From the NCBI RefSeq assembly GCF_000423445.1, contig NZ_AUHZ01000008.1, positions 62,001 through 126,000 on the forward strand: 64,000 bases of DNA, read 5' to 3'. The notes under the pieces are model-generated. The model was not told the origin of the DNA. It did not search any database and saw only the letters and a list, made by a program, of their open reading frames with translations. Of this stretch, positions 25,463 to 33,646 are shown one piece after another. Source of the stretch: Acidipropionibacterium thoenii DSM 20276 (GTDB lineage Bacteria > Actinomycetota > Actinomycetes > Propionibacteriales > Propionibacteriaceae). Each line of letters begins with the position of its first letter. The stretch's first letter is position 1. Made by a program: the position numbers and the translations under genes.

Positions 25463-27121
25463 ATGCCGGATCTCATCTTCGACGACGTCTCGATCACCTA
25501 CCGGACGTCGGGGCGCAACTCCCGAGGCGATGTCGCAGCGGTCAAGCACGTCAGCCTGGAGCTGCCCGCCGGCGGGACCCTCGGAGTGGCCGGCGAGTCC
25601 GGCTCCGGGAAATCCACCCTGGCGATGAGCGTGCTTCGGCTGCTGCCCAGGAACGCGACCCTGAAAGGCTCGGTGCGGATCGGCGAGACCGACGTCTCCG
25701 ATCTGTCCTTCGGCGAACTGCGCGCGGTCCGCTGGGCCGAGGCCTCGATCATCTTCCAGGGGGCGATGCACTCGCTCAACCCCGTGCACACCGTCGGACG
25801 CCAGATCCTGGAGGCCCTCGAGCTGCACGTCACCGACCGGTGGCGGACCGAGAAGGCCCGCAAGGACCGCGTCAAGGAACTCATGGAGGTCGTGGACCTG
25901 CCCGCCGAGAAGGCCGAGTCCTACCCCCATGAGCTGTCGGGAGGCCAGAAGCAGCGGATCATGATCGCGATGGCGCTGGCCTGCGAGCCCGACATCATCG
26001 TCGCCGACGAGCCGACCACCGCCCTGGACGTCATCGTCCAGAAGCAGATCCTCGACATGATCAACGATCTGGTCCAGGAGGGCGGCATCTCGTTGATGAT
26101 GATCAGCCACGACCTGTCGGTGCTGGCCACCGCCTGCCAGCGGATCGCGGTGATGAAGGACGGCGAGCTGGTCGAGGTGGGGGACGCCCATCAGATCTGC
26201 CTGGACCCCCACCAGCCCTACACCCGGCAGCTGGCCTCCGCCTTCCCGGTGATCGGCGATCCGGCCTCGCGGATGAACCCGATCTCGCGGCGGGAGCGTC
26301 CGGCGAGGCCTCCGGTCGACCAGCGCCACCAGATGACCGACGAGGTGCTGCTGGAGGCCCACGGGCTCAATGTCACCTATCGCAGCGGCCGCAAGGCCGT
26401 GCACGCCGTCAAGGATGTCGACCTCACCATCCGCAGCGGCGAGATCCTGGCCCTGGTGGGCCAGTCGGGATCGGGCAAGTCCACCTTGGCGCGCACCGTG
26501 CTGGGGCTCCAGCCCGCTGACGACGGATCGGCCATCCAGTTCCGCGGCCAGGATCTGCCCCATCGGGGCAGGGCGTTGCGCGACTTCCGCGGCCAGGTGC
26601 AGATGGTGCTGCAGGATCCCTCGGCGGCCCTCAACCCGAAACTGTCGGTCTACGAGCTGGTGGCCGAGGGACTGCGCATCCAGCACTTCGACGGCGATGA
26701 GGAGCAGCGGGTCGTCGAGAGCCTCACCGAGGCCGAGCTCATCCCGGCCGGCGACTATCTCGGTGCGATCCCCCAGGAGCTGTCGGGAGGTCAGCGTCAG
26801 AGGGTGGTGATCGCCGGGGCCCTGGCGATCCACCCGGAGGTGCTGGTGGCCGACGAGCCGGTGGCCTCCCTCGACGCCTCGGTGCGCGGGGAGATCCTGG
26901 CCCTGCTGCTGTCGCTGCGTGAACGGCTGGGGCTCAGTGCCCTGGTGATCACCCACGATCTGGGCCTGGCATGGAACATCGCCGACACGGTGGCGGTGAT
27001 GTACCGGGGCCGGATCGTCGAGCACGGCCCGACCGAGCAGGTGCTGCTCCACCCGCAGCACGAGTACACCAGGACCCTGCTGGCCGCAGCCCCGAGCATC
27101 CGGGACCAGGAGGTGGCATGA
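25463..27121 (+). CDS. Fused double ATP-binding subunit of peptide ABC importer (DppD-DppF)
   Basis: A 552-aa protein with two complete ABC domains. Domain 1 (1-260): Walker A GESGSGKST, signature LSGGQKQR, Walker B DIIVADEPTTALD. Domain 2 (about 290-552): Walker A GQSGSGKST, signature LSGGQRQR, Walker B VLVADEPVASLD. This replaces separate DppD and DppF, a common actinobacterial arrangement, and powers the importer. It overlaps the next gene by 4 bases. Confidence 0.95.
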   Translation: MPDLIFDDVSITYRTSGRNSRGDVAAVKHVSLELPAGGTLGVAGESGSGKSTLAMSVLRLLPRNATLKGSVRIGETDVSDLSFGELRAVRWAEASIIFQGAMHSLNPVHTVGRQILEALELHVTDRWRTEKARKDRVKELMEVVDLPAEKAESYPHELSGGQKQRIMIAMALACEPDIIVADEPTTALDVIVQKQILDMINDLVQEGGISLMMISHDLSVLATACQRIAVMKDGELVEVGDAHQICLDPHQPYTRQLASAFPVIGDPASRMNPISRRERPARPPVDQRHQMTDEVLLEAHGLNVTYRSGRKAVHAVKDVDLTIRSGEILALVGQSGSGKSTLARTVLGLQPADDGSAIQFRGQDLPHRGRALRDFRGQVQMVLQDPSAALNPKLSVYELVAEGLRIQHFDGDEEQRVVESLTEAELIPAGDYLGAIPQELSGGQRQRVVIAGALAIHPEVLVADEPVASLDASVRGEILALLLSLRERLGLSALVITHDLGLAWNIADTVAVMYRGRIVEHGPTEQVLLHPQHEYTRTLLAAAPSIRDQEVA

Positions 27122-28095
27122 TGCCGTCGGCCACGGTGGCCTCCACCGCCCGACCCGCTCGGGCCTATCTGGACTCCGCCCCGCTGAGCCCAGGTGACGT
27201 CGTCGCCCTGGTCGCGCCGTCCGGGCCCACCAACGAGCAGAGCATCGGGTGGGCGGTCGGCTACCTCGAGGGGCTCGGACTGGAGGTGCGGCTGGGCGCC
27301 AACATCCTGGCCCACGACCCTCGCGCCCGGTACATGGGTGGGTCCGACGACCAGCGCCGGGCCGATCTGGTGGCGGCCTGGACCGACCCCGGGACCGACG
27401 CGGTGGTGTGCGCCCGCGGAGGTTACGGCGCGATGCGGCTGATCGACGGGATCGACTGGCAGCAGATGGCCGCGGCCGCCAGGCGCCGCGACGGGAGGCC
27501 CAAGCTGCTCACCGGTTCCAGCGACATCACCGCACTCCACGAGGCCTTCCGCTGCCATCTGGGAGTGCCGAGCCTGTTCTGCCCGATGCCGGCCAACGAC
27601 GTCTTCAAGGATTCCGCGCTGATCCAGGACGACGTCACCAGGTGGTTGACGCAACCCTGGCGGGGCCGCCGGATCGCCGGGCCGAGGGCCGAGGTGATGG
27701 TGCCCGGGACCGTCCATGGATGGTTCCGCGGCGGCAATCTGTCCCTGCTGGCCGCCGGGATCGGGGCTCGGGAGGCCGGCCCCGGTGGGCAACCCGAGAT
27801 CCTGCTGCTGGAGGATGTCGGCGAGGAGGTCTACCGGCTGGACAATCTGATGATCCAGATGGCCCGCAGCGGGCGGTTGGCCGGGGCCGCCGCGGTGCTG
27901 CTGGGGTCCTGGCGGGACTGCGGCGATTCCGATCAGATCCGCGCCCTGATGGCCGAGTACCTCAGCGGTCTGGAGGTGCCGGTGGCCTGGGAGGTGGGCT
28001 TCGGCCACGACCGCGATGCGCGCAGCATCCCGCTCAATGTGCCCGGCGTGGTGGATCTACCAGCGGGCGGGCCGGTCACCGTGAGGGTCGGGTGA
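27118..28095 (+). CDS. LD-carboxypeptidase (peptidase S66, MccF/LdcA-like)
   Basis: A 325-aa cytoplasmic serine peptidase. The nucleophile is in TGSSDITALH (about residue 137), with the Glu in LLLEDVGEEVYRLD and the His in GFGHDRDA completing the S66 triad. Family members cut L,D bonds in muropeptides (LdcA) or aminoacyl-nucleotide amides (MccF). The start is ATG 27118 (AGGAGG just upstream, overlapping the ATPase stop); ATG 27121 is adjacent. Its place behind a peptide importer suggests it trims imported peptides. Confidence 0.9.
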   Translation: MMPSATVASTARPARAYLDSAPLSPGDVVALVAPSGPTNEQSIGWAVGYLEGLGLEVRLGANILAHDPRARYMGGSDDQRRADLVAAWTDPGTDAVVCARGGYGAMRLIDGIDWQQMAAAARRRDGRPKLLTGSSDITALHEAFRCHLGVPSLFCPMPANDVFKDSALIQDDVTRWLTQPWRGRRIAGPRAEVMVPGTVHGWFRGGNLSLLAAGIGAREAGPGGQPEILLLEDVGEEVYRLDNLMIQMARSGRLAGAAAVLLGSWRDCGDSDQIRALMAEYLSGLEVPVAWEVGFGHDRDARSIPLNVPGVVDLPAGGPVTVRVG

Positions 28096-28099
28096 AGTG

Positions 28100-28567
28100 A
28101 TGCCTCGAGGTGAGAGCCTGGACCGGCAGGACCGGTGTCTGCTGGCCCTGCTGGCCGACGACGGTCGCGCTCGTCTCTCCTCCCTGGCAGCGGCGACCGG
28201 GCTGTCGATCTCCACCGTCCAGACCCGGGTCCGTCGGTTGGAGGAGATCGGGGCGATCACCGGGTACCGGGCGGTCGTCTCCCCGGAGACCCTGGGCTGC
28301 CCGCTGGCCGCATTCGTCGAGGTCTACGCCGAACCCGGGATGAATGACGAGGTCCCGGCAGCCCTCAAGGATATCCGCGAGGTCCAGGCCTGCTGGACGG
28401 TGGCCGGCGATGCCACCCACCTGATGCTGGTGCGGGTCGGCCACGCCCAGCAGTTGGACGAGGTGCTGACCCGGATACGCTCTGCGGTGCACACCCGCAC
28501 CCGTACCACCATGGTGCTGCGCTCCCACTTCGATCGCGTCGTGGCGCCGGATCCGGAGATCATCTGA
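28100..28567 (+). CDS. Lrp/AsnC-family transcriptional regulator
   Basis: A 155-aa regulator. The N-terminal helix-turn-helix (LDRQDRCLLALL, then LSSLAAATGLSISTVQTRVRRLEE) is followed by an RAM/AsnC ligand domain to the end. Such proteins respond to amino acids, so it is the obvious local controller of the peptide operon; candidate sites are the repeats at 21207 and 21356. ATG 28100 is preceded immediately by an in-frame GTG at 28097. Confidence 0.92.
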   Translation: MPRGESLDRQDRCLLALLADDGRARLSSLAAATGLSISTVQTRVRRLEEIGAITGYRAVVSPETLGCPLAAFVEVYAEPGMNDEVPAALKDIREVQACWTVAGDATHLMLVRVGHAQQLDEVLTRIRSAVHTRTRTTMVLRSHFDRVVAPDPEII

Positions 28568-29469
28568 TGCCTGTTGCCCAACCCGGCCCCATCGTCCCCA
28601 CCGAACTGGACCCACGGATCAGCTGGTCGATCCGCATCCTGGACGCCACCGTCGGGGATCTCTCGCCGACCTCCTCGGCCGGGGTGCTGGCCGAGCACAC
28701 CCCCGAGGTGGTCTGCAAGACCGCCAGCGTCGGCAAGCTCTTCCTGCTGGTGGAGGTCGCCAACCGGCTGGAGGACGGTCGGCTGGATCCTGGCCGGCGC
28801 ATCGAGATCCCCGACGAGCTGCGCGTCGAGGACTCCGGCCTGCTCTACCGGATGGCCGACCAGCGTCTCACCGTCGCCGACGCTGCCCTGCTGGTGGGAG
28901 CGGTCAGCGACAACCTGGCCACCAATGCGCTGGCCCACCTGGTCGGGCTGGACGCCGTCCACGACATCTCCCGGCGGCTGGGCTATCAGCACACCCTGAT
29001 GCTGGACTACATCCGCAACGAGCGGACCCCCGATGTGCCCTGGACCACCTCCTACGGCTGCGCAGCAGAACTGGCCGATCTCATTGCGGGTCTGGGGGAG
29101 GGATTCAGTCCGGCTCACCCCGGAGCCGAGCTGCTCTCCGACCCGGTGCGCCATCGGGTGCTCACCTGGCTGGCCGCCGACACCGACACCTCGATGCTCG
29201 CCGACGCCTTCCTGCTGGACCCGCTGGCCCATGTCGAACCCGAGTACCAGCAGATGGTGCTGCGACACAAGACCGGGTCCATCGAGACCGCCCGGATCGA
29301 GGTCGGGCATCTCAGCGGCCCGCAGGGGCGGGTGGCCTATGCGGTGGCCGCCAACTGGCCCGACGGGCTGGATCTTCGTGCCGCCGCGATCGATGACATG
29401 CGGGAGATCGGGGAGCAGATCCGGGCCCACGTCACCGGGCGGGCACGCGATGACGGCGGGGTGCTGTGA
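28567..29469 (+). CDS. Class A beta-lactamase-fold serine hydrolase, paralogue 1
   Basis: A 300-aa protein without signal peptide. Motifs: Ser54-Val-Gly-Lys57, Ser114-Asp-Asn116 and Lys235-Thr-Gly. Counting from SDN, the place of the class A deacylating Glu166 is Arg150 (in LDYIR), so it should not turn over beta-lactams by the usual route. Acyl transfer, esterase or D-peptidase activity on an imported compound is more likely. TGATG coupling to the regulator gene; GTGA overlap with the C45 gene. Confidence 0.88.
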   Translation: MPVAQPGPIVPTELDPRISWSIRILDATVGDLSPTSSAGVLAEHTPEVVCKTASVGKLFLLVEVANRLEDGRLDPGRRIEIPDELRVEDSGLLYRMADQRLTVADAALLVGAVSDNLATNALAHLVGLDAVHDISRRLGYQHTLMLDYIRNERTPDVPWTTSYGCAAELADLIAGLGEGFSPAHPGAELLSDPVRHRVLTWLAADTDTSMLADAFLLDPLAHVEPEYQQMVLRHKTGSIETARIEVGHLSGPQGRVAYAVAANWPDGLDLRAAAIDDMREIGEQIRAHVTGRARDDGGVL

Positions 29470-30581
29470 CCCTCACACGTCTGGAACCGGTCTCGGGGCT
29501 GCCCTGGACGGTGATCCGCGGCGACCGGCGGACGGTGATGACCGAGCTGGGCCGCGCCCATGCCGAGCAGATCGCAGCCTGGCGAGAGCTGCCCGGCTGG
29601 GCCCGGCTGGTCGAGAGGGCCACCGAGCCCGACGGCCCAGGACATGACGTCTTCGATGCGGTGGTCGCCTCCAGCAGGAGACTGCTGCCGGTGGAGTCCC
29701 AGGAGCTGGAGTGGCTGGCGGCCGGTGCGGGGGTCCCTGCGGCCGAGCTGTGGGCGGTCAACCTGCGCGGCGACCTGGGGCGCGACGGCACCGGTTGCTC
29801 CGATCTGTGCACCGCCGCCGCGGGCCGGGTGCTGATGGGCCACAACGAGGACGGGGATGCTGAGCTGGCCGATCTGGTGCGCCTGGTCACCCTGCGGATC
29901 GACGGGGACCCGACAGTGACGGTGGTCTGGTACCCCGGGATGCTGCCGGCCAACTCCTTCGTGACGACCTCGGCGGGGCTCAGTTTCGGGATGGACCATG
30001 TGCCGGTGGGGGTCTCCTTCACCGGCGGTGCGGGACGCCATCTGGTCGCCCGGCACGCCCAGCGCCAGGCCGACGGGAGGGCGGCCCGCACCGTCCTGGA
30101 GACGCTGCCGTGCGCCGGTGGTTTCGCCTTCGACCTGGCCGATGGTCCCGGCGGCCGGGCCGATCTCATCGAGAACGCCGCGGGCCGGGTCGCCAGTGCC
30201 GGCGCGGCCGGCCAGCCGGGTGCCGAACCACTGCACCACACCAACCATCTGCTGCTGCTGGACGGCCGACGCGAGGGGCTGGCGGTCGATCCCGCCGATC
30301 CCTGGCTGGCTGAGAGCAGGACCAGGCGACGCCGCCTGGTCCGGGCCGCCGCGGATCATCGGCTCGATCCCTCGCAGACCCCTGCCGCAGCGAGCTCCGC
30401 CGAGCGGCTCGCGGCGGCGCTGCGCAGCGACGGCGTGCTGAACCGGCGTCCCGGCATCTGGACCTTTGCGACCGCGGTGGCCGACCCGGCCGCCGACCGG
30501 ATCTGGTTGCAGGGCAAGGGCGCTCCCTGGACCGGTGTGCTGAGCGCCTTCGCCGCCGGAGAGAGGATCAGCTGTGCCTGA
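29466..30581 (+). CDS. C45-family acyltransferase/acyl hydrolase (penicillin acyltransferase-like)
   Basis: A 371-aa Ntn-hydrolase resembling acyl-CoA:6-aminopenicillanate acyltransferase. The predicted autoprocessing site is Gly110-Cys111 in DGTGCSDLCT, exposing Cys111 as nucleophile, followed by the typical VLMGHNEDGD. Family members cleave or exchange N-acyl groups on amino acids or peptides. It is cytoplasmic and sandwiched between two class A paralogues, with a GTG start overlapping the previous stop. Confidence 0.85.
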   Translation: MTLTRLEPVSGLPWTVIRGDRRTVMTELGRAHAEQIAAWRELPGWARLVERATEPDGPGHDVFDAVVASSRRLLPVESQELEWLAAGAGVPAAELWAVNLRGDLGRDGTGCSDLCTAAAGRVLMGHNEDGDAELADLVRLVTLRIDGDPTVTVVWYPGMLPANSFVTTSAGLSFGMDHVPVGVSFTGGAGRHLVARHAQRQADGRAARTVLETLPCAGGFAFDLADGPGGRADLIENAAGRVASAGAAGQPGAEPLHHTNHLLLLDGRREGLAVDPADPWLAESRTRRRRLVRAAADHRLDPSQTPAAASSAERLAAALRSDGVLNRRPGIWTFATAVADPAADRIWLQGKGAPWTGVLSAFAAGERISCA

Positions 30582-31416
30582 CCGGGCCCCGATATCCATC
30601 AACAGTCCCGAGATCCCAGACCGGCTCCGCGAGGTAGCCGGAGTCGACTGGTCGGCGCTGGCGGTCGACATCGACTCCGGCGGGGTGCTCTTCGAACTGG
30701 ACGCCGAGCGGGTCTGCGACACCGCCAGCGTCGGCAAGATCTTCCTGCTGCACCGACTACTGGCTGAGGTCGACGCCGGCACCCGGAGCCTGGAGGAGCG
30801 CGTCACCCGGCGTCCGGCGGAGTGGATGGACAACTCCGGGCTGTGGTACCTGCTCCAGCAGGACGAGCTGAGCCTCTACGACGTCGCCGCCCTGATCGGG
30901 GCGGTCAGCGACAATGCGGCCACCAACACGATGGTGCGGGTGATCGGGCTGGACGCCGTGCGGGAGCACACCCGCGAACTCGGCTACCAGCACAGCGGCC
31001 TCGACGACTGCGTCCGGTGGCCGATCCCGCCCGGCTACCCCGCCACCCTGTCGCACGGCAGCGCCGCTGAGCTGGTGCGATTCTGCACCCGCCTGGCGCG
31101 GCGTCAGGACCTCTCGGAGGCTTCTGCCGATCAGCTGCAGCGCTGGCTGGGGGCCGGCACGGACCTGTCGATGGTCGCCTCGGCCTTCGGCCTGGACCCG
31201 CTGGCGCACTACTACTTCGACCGCGACATCTGGCTGTGGAACAAGACCGGCACGATCTCCACGGTGCGCGCCGACATCGGGGTGGTGATGACACCGACGC
31301 GGCGGATCGGCTACGCGGTGCTGGCCAACTGGGGTTCCGGCCGCCAGGTGCGCGACGCCGTGCTCGCCGCGATGAGAGAGGCCGGGCTGGCGATCCGCCG
31401 GCAGCTGGTGGGCTGA
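30574..31416 (+). CDS. Class A beta-lactamase-fold serine hydrolase, paralogue 2
   Basis: A 280-aa paralogue of the gene two upstream. Motifs: Ser52-Val-Gly-Lys55, Ser112-Asp-Asn114, Lys224-Thr-Gly. The Glu166 position is again Arg (Arg148, in LDDCVR). The two share TASVGK, GAVSDN and LGYQH nearly word for word, indicating duplication. No signal peptide. The GTG start overlaps the C45 gene by 8 bases, with GAGAGGATC upstream. Last gene of the importer operon. Confidence 0.88.
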   Translation: MPDRAPISINSPEIPDRLREVAGVDWSALAVDIDSGGVLFELDAERVCDTASVGKIFLLHRLLAEVDAGTRSLEERVTRRPAEWMDNSGLWYLLQQDELSLYDVAALIGAVSDNAATNTMVRVIGLDAVREHTRELGYQHSGLDDCVRWPIPPGYPATLSHGSAAELVRFCTRLARRQDLSEASADQLQRWLGAGTDLSMVASAFGLDPLAHYYFDRDIWLWNKTGTISTVRADIGVVMTPTRRIGYAVLANWGSGRQVRDAVLAAMREAGLAIRRQLVG

Positions 31417-31546
31417 GCGGGCCGGTCTGTCGGATCGACAGCCCCGCCCCGCCCCAGGGTCTGACACCACGCGGGCATCCGAGACGGAAGCCACACAGAC
31501 CTGGGACGGGGCGGGGGATTAGGGGGCGCCCTGAGGGCGCGGAGAT

Positions 31547-31590
31547 GCCGGTCCGGCCATGAACCACGGGGGGCTCATGGCCGGACCGGC
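31547..31590. terminator. Bidirectional terminator hairpin
   Basis: A 16-bp perfect stem (GCCGGTCCGGCCATGA with its complement) and 12-base loop lie between two convergent genes, close to the glnK stop. It probably terminates both transcripts. Confidence 0.75.
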
Positions 31591-31600
31591 GGTGATGGTC

Positions 31601-31939
31601 TCAGATCGCGTCGTCTCCGCGCTCGGCGGTACGGATCCGGATGACATCCTCGACGGGTGTGATCCACACCTTGCCGTCTCCGATCTCTCCGGTCCGGGCT
31701 GCGTCGCAGATCGTGGTGGTGATCTCATCGGCCTCAGCATCCGGTGAGAGGATCTCGATGCGGACCTTCTCGACGAAGTCGATGGTGAACTCGGCTCCGC
31801 GGTAGACCTCGACGTGTCCGCGCTGGCGCGCGTACCCGCTGGCCTCCGAGATCGTCATTCCGCCGATGCCTTTGGTGGCGAGGGCCAGCTGGACGTTCTC
31901 CAGGGTGGCCGGCTGGACGATTGCTGTGATGAGCTTCAT
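31601..31939 (-). CDS. glnK: PII nitrogen regulatory protein with Phe at position 51
   Basis: A 112-aa trimeric signal protein that binds ATP/ADP and 2-oxoglutarate and plugs AmtB-type channels. It aligns without gaps to E. coli GlnB through the T-loop GHVEVYRGAEF: Tyr46 is kept but the modified Tyr51 is Phe. The B-loop (TGEIGDGKVW) and IRIRTAERGDDAI tail are intact. It lies 18 bases after amt, with ribosome site AGGAAGGGAG. Control by uridylylation or adenylylation at residue 51 is therefore impossible; ligand sensing should remain. Confidence 0.95.
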   Translation of the reverse strand: MKLITAIVQPATLENVQLALATKGIGGMTISEASGYARQRGHVEVYRGAEFTIDFVEKVRIEILSPDAEADEITTTICDAARTGEIGDGKVWITPVEDVIRIRTAERGDDAI

Positions 31940-31957
31940 GCCTGCACTCCCTTCCTG

Positions 31958-33331
31958 TCAGTTCTTGCTGGCGTCGTTGGCCTTGGAGGCCGGCACCGGG
32001 CTGGTCGGAGAGGTCGGCAGCACCAGCGAGTCGCGGATTCGCATCGAGGTGTAGCGGACATTGGACAGGTCGTAGCCCGCCTCGGCGTGCTCGACCAGGT
32101 CGACACCGGTGAGCTCCTGCTTGGTGGTGATCCGGATGCCCATGGTCTTCTTGATGGCGAAGGCGATGATGAAGCTCACGACGAAGCTGTAGACCATCAC
32201 GGCCACTGCGCAGATCAGCTGGACACCCAGCAGCTTGGCCGAGCCGCTGTAGAACAGCCCGCCCTTGTTGGCCTCCAGGGCTGCGCCCTGCCCCAGTGCC
32301 ATGTAGTTCGGATCACCGAGGAAACCGATGAGCACGGTGCCGACGAAGCCGCCGACCATGTGGACGCCGACGACGTCGAGGGAGTCGTCATACCCGAACT
32401 TGTACTTCAGGCCGACCGCCAGGGCGCAGACCGCGCCGACGATCAGACCGAGGATGATGGCACCGATCGGGGAGACGGCGGCACAGGCGGGGGTGATGCC
32501 GACCAGGCCGGCCACCATGCCAGAGGCTGCACCCAGGGTGGTGGGGTGCCCATCGCGGATCCGCTCGACGAAGATCCAGCCGAGGAATGCACAGCCGGCA
32601 CCGAGCAGGGTGTTGATCCAGGCGTAACCGGCCACCTCATTGGCGCCCAGCGCCGAGCCGGCGTTGAACCCGAACCAGCCGAACCACAGGCCGGTGGCGC
32701 CCAGCATCACCATGGTGGTGTTGTGCGGGCGCATCGGGGTGGAGCCGAAGCCGATTCGCTTGCCCAGCACGATGGCCAAGGCCAGCGCACCGGCACCGGC
32801 ATTGATGTGAATGGCAGTGCCGCCGGCGAAGTCGACGGCGTGCATCTTGTTGAGGATCCAGCCGCTGCCGAACACCCAGTTGGCTGCCGGGAAGTAGCAG
32901 AACACGGCCCACAGGGCGCTGAAGACGATCCAGGCGGAGAACTTCATGCGGTCGGCCGCACAACCGGCCACCAGGGCGACGGCGATGATGGCGAATGCCG
33001 ACTGGAAGGCGGCGAAGGCGAACATCGGGACGGTGCCGACCTCCGCGCCGATCACGCCATGCATGCCGAAGTACTGGAAGGGATTGCCGCTGAAGCCCAA
33101 CGCGGAATCGTTGTCACCGAAGGCCATCGAGAAGCCGAACAGCACCCAGAGGACCGCGACGGATGCCATCGGGATGACGGTCATCATGATCATGTTCAGC
33201 ACGCCCTTGGCGCGGACCATGCCTCCGTAGAAGAACGCCAGTGCGGGAGTCATCAGGAGCACGAGTGAAGCGCTCGCCAGAACCCAGGCGGTGTCACCCG
33301 CACTGACCTCGAGAATTGGTAGTGGTGTCAT
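31958..33331 (-). CDS. amt: Ammonium transporter
   Basis: A 457-aa channel with 11 predicted transmembrane helices. It starts with an exported N-terminus (GDTAWVLASASLVLLMTPALAFFYGG), the hallmark of Amt proteins. Conserved features include GALAFAAGFNAG-like and AGGTAIHINAGAGAL segments and HMVGGF; the twin pore His are expected in HINAG and HMVGG. First gene of the amt-glnK operon, with two GlnR-like boxes upstream. Confidence 0.95.
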   Translation of the reverse strand: MTPLPILEVSAGDTAWVLASASLVLLMTPALAFFYGGMVRAKGVLNMIMMTVIPMASVAVLWVLFGFSMAFGDNDSALGFSGNPFQYFGMHGVIGAEVGTVPMFAFAAFQSAFAIIAVALVAGCAADRMKFSAWIVFSALWAVFCYFPAANWVFGSGWILNKMHAVDFAGGTAIHINAGAGALALAIVLGKRIGFGSTPMRPHNTTMVMLGATGLWFGWFGFNAGSALGANEVAGYAWINTLLGAGCAFLGWIFVERIRDGHPTTLGAASGMVAGLVGITPACAAVSPIGAIILGLIVGAVCALAVGLKYKFGYDDSLDVVGVHMVGGFVGTVLIGFLGDPNYMALGQGAALEANKGGLFYSGSAKLLGVQLICAVAVMVYSFVVSFIIAFAIKKTMGIRITTKQELTGVDLVEHAEAGYDLSNVRYTSMRIRDSLVLPTSPTSPVPASKANDASKN

Positions 33332-33646
33332 GACCCATATCTTCGAGGGGTTGCGTTGCGAGGTAGTGAGCCCAGTGTTACCGCCGTGTCACAGGATCGA
33401 CCCTGATGTGACAGAAGTGTTACGTGGGGGGTGGTTGATTCTGCTCGGCCGACTGGTATCGGGGTCCGTGATGCAGCTGCTGCGCCCTCTAGGGGATGCG
33501 GGACGGACCGGGCCAGTTGGCCGGTCCATCCCGGCCCGACGGGCAGGCGCCGCCCGGCGCGGCGTCCTGAACGCTGGAAGGTGGTCAGCCCAGGGGTTAC
33601 GGCTCTTGTATTCTGGGCACCGGGAATGCGGTGGGGAGGTCTTCAG
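33332..33646. other. Divergent control region of amt-glnK and the zinc-ribbon gene
   Basis: No gene is seen. It contains two GlnR-like boxes (33377-33392, 33408-33423). A G/C-rich stretch with GGACCGGGCCAGTTGGCCGG-type inverted repeats follows near 33510-33535. TTGTATTCT near 33605 is a possible promoter element for the rightward gene. Confidence 0.5.
33377..33423 (-). promoter_or_regulatory. Two GlnR-type binding boxes upstream of amt
   Basis: GTTAC-n6-GTCAC (33377-33392) and GTGAC-n6-GTTAC (33408-33423) both match the actinobacterial GlnR pattern of two GTNAC-like half-sites 11 bases apart, and lie 31 bases apart (about three helical turns). They sit 46-92 bases upstream of the amt start, where an activator would bind. 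Confidence 0.65.

Noticed and set aside
28567-31416. Antibiotic-resistance beta-lactamases
   Set aside because: No signal peptides, Arg at the Glu166 position, and placement in a peptide-import operon argue for a metabolic role.
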